From: an uncultured Oscillospiraceae bacterium
GTDB taxonomy: Bacteria > Bacillota > Clostridia > Oscillospirales > Oscillospiraceae
NCBI GenBank assembly: GCA_905233595.1
Contig: CAJOFI010000011.1
Location: 1 to 18,619, forward strand
DNA length: 18,619 nt
Direction of reading: 5' to 3'
Shown here: positions 13,621 through 18,619 of the stretch, one piece after another
Numbering within the stretch: the first letter of the stretch is position 1
Layout: each line of letters starts with the position of its first letter
The notes under the pieces: generated by a model
Database searches by the model: none
The model's input: the letters and a program-made list of their open reading frames with translations, nothing else
Told to the model about the DNA's origin: nothing
Program-made: the position numbers and the translations under genes

Positions 13621-13661
13621 CAGCGCTTCGATTTGTGATATAAATCGGGGCGCTGTTTTTT
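13621..13661 (+). terminator. Intrinsic terminator between GH43-AraC and GH3, containing ATTTGTGATATA
   Basis: CAGCGC-TT-CGATTT (13621-13634), loop GTGATAT, AAATCG-GG-GCGCTG, then TTTTTTG. The stem is complete if the two T-G pairs are counted. The loop side contains GATTTGTGATATA, identical over 13 bp to the sequence in front of the GH43-AraC gene. Confidence 0.75.
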
Positions 13662-13792
13662 GTATCATACGAATGGAAAATGTCTGTAAACGAACATAAG
13701 AAATTATTATGTCATTGGAAAGAGAACGGAAAGGAAGGAGGTTGAAGCTGCTGCCCTGTTCTCTTATTTTAAACTGAAAAAGGAGAGTCAAA

Positions 13793-16700
13793 ATGAAAAA
13801 ATCGGCAAAAACCGGGCTGATGAGAGGTCTCAGCGCCATCTTTTGCACCCTGTTTATCCTGATGCTCTGCCTGACCTCAATCGCAAACGCCAACGCGAGC
13901 GTCATCAACCGCCAGCTGGGCACCACAGCTTATATCACGAAGACGAATGACAGCACCGTCTCTGACACGGTGTATTTCAAATCGGAGTTTTCCTCTGTGG
14001 AAGAGCTGGAGGCCGCCAAGCATGAGCTGGCCGCGGCCATCGGCGCGGAGGGCAGCGTCCTTCTGAAGAACACCGACCGCGCCCTTCCACTGAACGGGGC
14101 CGGCGAAACGGTCACCGTCTGGGGCCTCAACTCGCTCTTCCCGACGCTGGGCGGCCTGATGGGTTCTCCGGCGTCCCCCTCCACGGACGCGGGACAGAAT
14201 GCCGTCGGCATTCTCGACGCGCTGGCCATGAAGGGCGTCCAGTTCAACGGCGAATTTGCCGCCTTCTACGGCCAGAACTATGACAGCGTGCGCAAGAGCA
14301 GCCTCTTCGGTGCGCAGATCCCGGGCCACAGCCTCACGGTCAGCTTTGACACGATCCCCACGCCGGCCGACAGCTATCAGATCGGCGAGCTGCCCGCCAG
14401 CGCCTATTCTTCAGAGCTTCTGGCCTCGGCCGACGGCACGACGGCCATCGTGTTTCTGACGCGCGACAGCTCCGAGGCGGCAGACTACACCACCGCCATG
14501 ACGAGCGATTCCTCCGGCAATACCTTTGAAACCCCGCTGTCTCTCTCGGCGTATGAGCGCGAGATGATCGAGCTTGCCAAGGAGCACAGCAACGGCAAGG
14601 TCATCGTGCTGCTCAACACGGTCGCCGTGATGGAGATCGAGGAACTCAAGCAGGATCCGGAGATCGACGCGATCCTCTGGGTCGGCCTTCCGGGGATCTA
14701 TGGCTTTGAGGGCGTGGCCGATGTGCTTCTCGGCAATGAAAGCCCCTCCGGCCGCATGGTCGATACCTATGCCGTCAGCTCTCTGTCGGCGCCTGCTATG
14801 GTAAACTTCGGCATCCACTCCTATGACAATTACTCCGGCGCTGCGGACAGCCCCCTCGTCAAGGACAACCTCGCCGACTATTACCTGGTGGAGAGCGAGG
14901 GCATCTATATCGGCTACAAGTATTATGAGACCCGTTATGAGGACACGGTCCTCGGCCAGGGCAACGCAAACGCCGCCGCGGGCTCTTCTACGGGCAAAGC
15001 CTGGAATTATGCCGATGAGGTGTCCTATCCCTTCGGCTACGGCATGAGCTATACCAGCTTTACGCAGGAGATGAAGGATGTCAAGGTCAATATAGGCGGA
15101 GAATCTTCCGCCACGGTCAAGGTGACGAACACCGGCGACGTAGCCGGCAAGGACGTTGTCGAGCTCTATGTCCAGGTTCCCTATACACAGGGTGGCCTCG
15201 AAAAAGCGGCGATCCAGCTGCTGGCCTTTGACAAGACTGACGTTCTCCAGCCCGGCGAATCCACGGAGCTGACCATCCCGTTCGAGCCCCAGTATTTTGC
15301 CAGCTATGATGAAACGCTTGTCAAGGAAGACGGCACGGCCGGCGCATGGGTCCTCGATGAGGGCGATTATTACTTCACCGTCGGCAACGGCGCGCACGAG
15401 GCCGTCAACAATGTGCTCGCCAGGAAGCTGGGCAGCGAGGAAGGCCTGATCACCATTACCGACGCGGAGATCATCAATGCGGATAACGTCATTGCGGTCA
15501 GCCTCAAGCGCGACGCGGAAACTTATTCTGTCAACGTCCAGAACGCCTTGCAGGATGCGGATCTGAACAGCTACATCCCCGGCGCGGTGGAGTATACCAC
15601 CCGCAGCGACTGGACGAAGGGCTGGACACCGGTGTCCGGCGTCTATGCCACCGAAGAGATGCTGCCCACTCTCCAGAACCGCAGCCGTCAGCTCACGGCC
15701 AACGACGATTACGACATCGTCTGGGGCGCGCAAAACGGTCTGAATCTTGCCAGCATGATGCAGTTTGACGAATCCGGCAACTTTATCGGCGCGGTGGATA
15801 TCGACGATCCCGAGTGGGATGCGCTCCTGCAGCAGATCACTCTGCCGGAGGCCATCAACTTCCTGGAAAACTGCACCGACGAATTTGACGCCATCGGCTC
15901 GATCGGCATCGGCAACGTCTACACCAACGACGGCCCTCTCGGCTTTGTGAACGACCAGGTTTCCGGCTATGCCGCCAAATGGGATGCCTCCCTGAGCAAT
16001 GAGCCCACCTATGTCGGGCCGAACGATCCCTACGCGGTCTGGACGCTGGCGGAAATGCCCACAGAGCCCGTGGTCGCCGCCACCTTCAATCCGGAGTTGG
16101 TTCGCCGCGAGGGCGAGCTGTTCGGCGAGGACGGCCTTTGGACGAACATCTCCGGCGTGCTTGGACCCGGCGTCAACCTGCACACCGCCGCCTACTGCGG
16201 CCGCGCGCATGAGTATTATTCCGAGGACGCCATGCTCACCAACCGGATGGCCTCTGAGCTTGCTGTCGGCACTTGGAGCAAGGGGACCTGGTGCGTCATG
16301 AAGCATTTCGCTGTCAACGACATGGAGTATAACCGCACCGGCCTCTCCACCTTCTTTACCGAACAGGCCGCACGTGAAAACGGTCTGCGCGCTTTCCAGG
16401 GCGCTGTCACCGGGGACAGTCTGCTTGGCGTGATGTCCGCCTACAACCGCGTCGGAACCACCTTCGCAGGCGGCCATGAGGGCCTCATGAAGCAGATCCT
16501 TCGCAACGAGTGGGGTCACAAGGGCTGGGTCGAAACCGACTACGCAGCCGCTGGCTTTGACTACATGAACTGGCTGGACAACATTTCCGCGGGCGGCGGC
16601 GGATGCCTGTGCACCTCGGCAAACTTCAGCACCTCTGAGCACGGCTCCATGGGAGACGAGCGGAACCAGAGCAGTCTGCTCGCGGATACCGCCTTCCAGC

Positions 16701-16909
16701 ATGAGATGCAGGAGGCCCTGCGGCACTTCCTGTATGTGTTCGCCAGCAGCAACGCCATGAACGGCATCTCCCCCGACACCACGGTCGTCCGTGTCGCTAC
16801 CTGGTGGGAGAAAGCCATCACGGGCGCGGATATCGCCCTGGGCGCGCTGTCTGTCCTGTCTCTTTGCGGATTGGCGCTGGCCGCCCGCAAGGAAAAGAAA
16901 GCAAACTAA
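13793..16909 (+). CDS. Domain-permuted GH3 beta-glucosidase with membrane anchors at both ends
   Basis: 1038 residues; start ATG 13793 with AAAAGGAGAG at 13777-13786. The domain order is reversed relative to typical GH3 enzymes: the alpha/beta C-terminal-type domain comes first (about 65-400; GAEGSVLLKNTDRALPL), then a fibronectin III-like domain (about 428-540; ATVKVTNTGDVAGKDVVELY), then the catalytic barrel domain (about 640-960). The barrel has NDGPLGF (D713), KHFAVND (K837, H838) and the nucleophile motif WVETDYAAAG (D916, in place of SDW). A membrane segment at about 9-32 is a signal peptide or anchor, and a second helix at about 1010-1033 is followed by RKEKKAN. Reversed GH3 enzymes are known from Ruminococcus albus and Butyrivibrio. 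It should be cell-surface bound and release glucose from beta-glucosides. A 4-helix protein gene follows after 16 bp. Confidence 0.92.
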   Translation: MKKSAKTGLMRGLSAIFCTLFILMLCLTSIANANASVINRQLGTTAYITKTNDSTVSDTVYFKSEFSSVEELEAAKHELAAAIGAEGSVLLKNTDRALPLNGAGETVTVWGLNSLFPTLGGLMGSPASPSTDAGQNAVGILDALAMKGVQFNGEFAAFYGQNYDSVRKSSLFGAQIPGHSLTVSFDTIPTPADSYQIGELPASAYSSELLASADGTTAIVFLTRDSSEAADYTTAMTSDSSGNTFETPLSLSAYEREMIELAKEHSNGKVIVLLNTVAVMEIEELKQDPEIDAILWVGLPGIYGFEGVADVLLGNESPSGRMVDTYAVSSLSAPAMVNFGIHSYDNYSGAADSPLVKDNLADYYLVESEGIYIGYKYYETRYEDTVLGQGNANAAAGSSTGKAWNYADEVSYPFGYGMSYTSFTQEMKDVKVNIGGESSATVKVTNTGDVAGKDVVELYVQVPYTQGGLEKAAIQLLAFDKTDVLQPGESTELTIPFEPQYFASYDETLVKEDGTAGAWVLDEGDYYFTVGNGAHEAVNNVLARKLGSEEGLITITDAEIINADNVIAVSLKRDAETYSVNVQNALQDADLNSYIPGAVEYTTRSDWTKGWTPVSGVYATEEMLPTLQNRSRQLTANDDYDIVWGAQNGLNLASMMQFDESGNFIGAVDIDDPEWDALLQQITLPEAINFLENCTDEFDAIGSIGIGNVYTNDGPLGFVNDQVSGYAAKWDASLSNEPTYVGPNDPYAVWTLAEMPTEPVVAATFNPELVRREGELFGEDGLWTNISGVLGPGVNLHTAAYCGRAHEYYSEDAMLTNRMASELAVGTWSKGTWCVMKHFAVNDMEYNRTGLSTFFTEQAARENGLRAFQGAVTGDSLLGVMSAYNRVGTTFAGGHEGLMKQILRNEWGHKGWVETDYAAAGFDYMNWLDNISAGGGGCLCTSANFSTSEHGSMGDERNQSSLLADTAFQHEMQEALRHFLYVFASSNAMNGISPDTTVVRVATWWEKAITGADIALGALSVLSLCGLALAARKEKKAN

Positions 16910-16925
16910 TCAAGGAGGTATTGAC

Positions 16926-17321
16926 ATGATGAAGAAAACCGCGGGATTTTATCTCTCCGCTTTGTCTGCCGTTCTGGCGCTTGTCTGCATCTTCCTGTAC
17001 GGTAGCGTCCTCTATACCAACAGCTTTGTGCGGCCTCTGCTGATCGTCAATGTGGTCATTTCCGCCGCGATCCTTGCGCTGACCGTGGCAAATAAGCCCA
17101 TCCCCGGCGGCAATCTCCTGCCTCTTGTGGGCGCGATCCTCTGCATGGCCGCTGTGGCGCTGTCCATCGCGCCGATGGTCAACACCGTGGTCTTTGCGTT
17201 CATGGGCATGAATCCCATGTCCAACGCGCAGGGCTTCCTGGTGTTTGCGGGCTTTGGCCTTTGCGCCTGGCTTCTCAGCGTGATCGCTGCTTTCTTCGGT
17301 CTGGTTAAGAAGACTGCCTAA
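16926..17321 (+). CDS. Small four-helix membrane protein of unknown function
   Basis: 131 residues, mostly hydrophobic, with predicted membrane helices at about 7-28, 34-55, 64-84 and 103-126, basic residues at both termini (MMKKT, LVKKTA) and short loops. I do not recognise a named family. The start is ATG 16926, preceded by AAGGAGG at 16912-16918; ATG 16929 is a close alternative. It begins 16 nt after the GH3 stop, so the two are almost certainly co-transcribed. Its product may partner the membrane-anchored GH3, either as a scaffold or for export of the sugar product. That is inference from position only. A terminator follows. Confidence 0.75.
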   Translation: MMKKTAGFYLSALSAVLALVCIFLYGSVLYTNSFVRPLLIVNVVISAAILALTVANKPIPGGNLLPLVGAILCMAAVALSIAPMVNTVVFAFMGMNPMSNAQGFLVFAGFGLCAWLLSVIAAFFGLVKKTA

Positions 17322-17344
17322 GGTCGATCACATCAACAACAAAG

Positions 17345-17382
17345 CACCCTCCGAGCTCTGAATGAATTCGGAGGGTGTCTTT
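17345..17382 (+). terminator. Intrinsic terminator between the membrane protein and GH5
   Basis: CACCCTCCGA (17345-17354) pairs perfectly with TCGGAGGGTG (17368-17377), then TCTTTC. The T-tract is weak, so some read-through into the GH5 gene is likely; no separate GH5 promoter is apparent in the short gap. Confidence 0.65.
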
Positions 17383-17413
17383 CAAAACAAACGAAAAAGA
17401 GGAGGAAGCAGCA

Positions 17414-18526
17414 ATGGAACCGATCAGAGGCGTCAATCTTGGTAACTGGCTCGTTCTCGAAAAATGGATGAAGCCCGACCTGTTTGAAGCGACCCACACC
17501 GAGGACGAGACCTGGCTCAGCCGCAAAATGGATCCGGAAGCCTTCGCAGAGCTCATTAAAAACCACCGCGACACCTATGTCACCGAGGATGATTTCAAAT
17601 TCATTGCGGAACAGGGGCTCAACACCGTGCGTCTCCCCGTGCCGTACTTCACCTTTGGCGACAGGCCGCCCTTTGTTGGCGCCACGGCGTGGATCGACAA
17701 GGCGTTTGATTGGTCGGAGAAGTACGGCCTGAAAATCCTTCTCGATCTCCACACCGTGCCGTACAGCCAGAACGGCTATGATAACGGCGGCCTCACCGGC
17801 GTCTGCCACTGGTACAAGCACCCCGAGGAAGTGGAATTTGCGCTCACGGTGCTCGAGCGCCTGGCCAAACGCTACGGAAGCCGCGAGGGGCTGTTCGGCA
17901 TCGAGGTGCTCAACGAGCCCATCAGCTGGATCGTCTACATCACGGCTCCCAGCACCGGCAAAGCCGTGGACAAGGAGGAAGCCAAGGGCTCCGGGTATGT
18001 GCCGCTGCCCTTCCTCCGGGACTATTACACCAACGCCTATACGCGCCTGCGCAAGATCCTTCCGGAGGAGAAGATCATCGTCTTCCACGACGGCTTCCGC
18101 TGCACGAGCTGGAACCGCTTCTTCCGGGAGTCCGGCTTTAAGAATGTCGCCCTCGACACGCATCCGTATATCTTCGCCATGGAGAATTTCGTCCCCTTCG
18201 CAAAGCCCTGGGCGTACAAGCTCTATCTCGGCGGCGTCATGAGCCAGATCCGGTCGGCGCAGAGGGATATTCCCGTCATCGTTGGCGAATGGTGCATCAG
18301 CAACAAATATGCCAATAACATGCAATCCGAAAGGGATGAGTGCAAGCGCCGTTACCGCGAGATTGCAAAGCTGCAGCTGGATGCCTGGAAGGACACGGCG
18401 GGTTGGTTTTATTGGAATTATCAGCTCCTGCGCGACCGCAGCACGCCTACGGACGAGCCCTGGAAGGAAAGCTGGGACTTTGCGCGCTGCGTCAGAAACG
18501 GATGGCTCGACCCAAAGGAGTTTTAA
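17414..18526 (+). CDS. GH5 glycosidase resembling exo-1,3-beta-glucanases
   Basis: 370-residue retaining beta-glycosidase of clan GH-A. The opening RGVNLGNWLVLEKWM and the HTVPYSQNGYDNGG loop are close to the yeast Exg1-type (GH5_9-like) enzymes, suggesting beta-1,3-glucan oligosaccharides or related beta-glucosides as substrate. The acid/base is E168 (EVLNEP) and the nucleophile E292 (VIVGEWC); H250 in DTHPYIF also fits the family. No signal peptide, so it should act in the cytoplasm on imported sugars. The start is ATG 17414 with GAGGAGG ending about 8 nt upstream; codons from 17375 overlap the terminator. It is the last gene of the cluster, with element R4 directly after it. Confidence 0.88.
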   Translation: MEPIRGVNLGNWLVLEKWMKPDLFEATHTEDETWLSRKMDPEAFAELIKNHRDTYVTEDDFKFIAEQGLNTVRLPVPYFTFGDRPPFVGATAWIDKAFDWSEKYGLKILLDLHTVPYSQNGYDNGGLTGVCHWYKHPEEVEFALTVLERLAKRYGSREGLFGIEVLNEPISWIVYITAPSTGKAVDKEEAKGSGYVPLPFLRDYYTNAYTRLRKILPEEKIIVFHDGFRCTSWNRFFRESGFKNVALDTHPYIFAMENFVPFAKPWAYKLYLGGVMSQIRSAQRDIPVIVGEWCISNKYANNMQSERDECKRRYREIAKLQLDAWKDTAGWFYWNYQLLRDRSTPTDEPWKESWDFARCVRNGWLDPKEF

Positions 18527-18619
18527 GGCAACACCGCACAAATAGGAGGCGCACGTCTTGCTTGCATCTTTTCCGGCATATTTCACAAAAAGCCTCGGGA
18601 ATACACAAAGTATTCCCTG
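18527..18619. repeat. Palindromic dispersed element R4 (partial at window edge)
   Basis: Starts right after the GH5 stop with TTAAGGCAACACCGCACAAA-like sequence and ends with GGGAATAC-ACAAA-GTATTCCC (18597-18617), the best palindromic version of the shared core. Same orientation as R3. The element continues past the window. Confidence 0.75.

Noticed and set aside
13736..13776. Strong Shine-Dalgarno (GGAAGGAGG) followed by a short frame TTG AAG CTG CTG ending TGA, as a leader peptide for GH3
   Set aside because: The TTG directly abuts the Shine-Dalgarno, leaving no spacer, and no attenuator hairpin is evident; the GH3 start has its own ribosome binding site.
14411..16726. A 771-codon open frame on the minus strand opposite GH3
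   Set aside because: Antisense shadow of GH3; no domain is recognisable and the plus frame has clear catalytic motifs over the same span.
17375..17413. N-terminal extension of the GH5 protein
   Set aside because: These codons overlap the end of a terminator and the ribosome binding site of ATG 17414, where family similarity begins.

Overview
The window looks like chromosomal DNA of a GC-rich, low-GC-phylum (Firmicutes/Bacillota) gut anaerobe, most likely an Oscillospiraceae/Ruminococcaceae-type clostridium. The reasons are the division genes ftsQ-ftsZ, nrdR, asnA, a DUF4364 gene, strong AGGAGG-type ribosome binding sites, TTGNNN-17-TATAAT-type promoters and several dispersed small repeats. 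This placement is inferred from gene content alone.

Left part (1-10,700) is core genome with an untidy, repeat-rich layout. It starts with ftsQ/divIB and ftsZ, with no ftsA between them. A promoter and a block of tandem hairpins lead into a yihY-type membrane protein gene. A CsoR-type copper sensor and a THEP1-like NTPase follow on the minus strand. Next come a broken D-2-hydroxyacid dehydrogenase, nrdR, a frameshifted DUF421 membrane protein (minus), a NagB-like sugar-phosphate isomerase with altered catalytic residues, a conserved clostridial protein of unknown function (minus), a DUF4364 regulator-like protein and asparagine synthetase A. Two repeat families fill the gaps. One is a pair of inverted arrays of degenerate 7-bp units that sit at gene 3' ends. 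The other is a roughly 130-150 bp palindromic element with the core AATACACAAAGTATTCC, seen four times.

Right part (10,700-18,619) looks like an acquired carbohydrate-utilisation island. It opens with a fragment of a tyrosine recombinase and closes with a copy of the dispersed palindromic element. It encodes an 809-aa protein that joins a complete GH43 beta-xylosidase to an AraC-type DNA-binding regulator in one reading frame; a domain-permuted GH3 beta-glucosidase with a membrane segment at each end; a four-helix membrane protein; and a cytoplasmic GH5 enzyme resembling exo-1,3-beta-glucanases. No transporter is in view.

The strongest candidate for something new is the GH43-AraC chimera. 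All three GH43 catalytic carboxylates are present and the HTH domain is complete, so one polypeptide could bind and cleave a xylo-oligosaccharide and also control transcription. Two ATTTGTGAYA direct repeats spaced exactly 20 bp lie just upstream of an extended -10 promoter in front of its own gene and are a plausible operator. The 13-bp word GATTTGTGATATA recurs between this gene and GH3, there inside a terminator hairpin.
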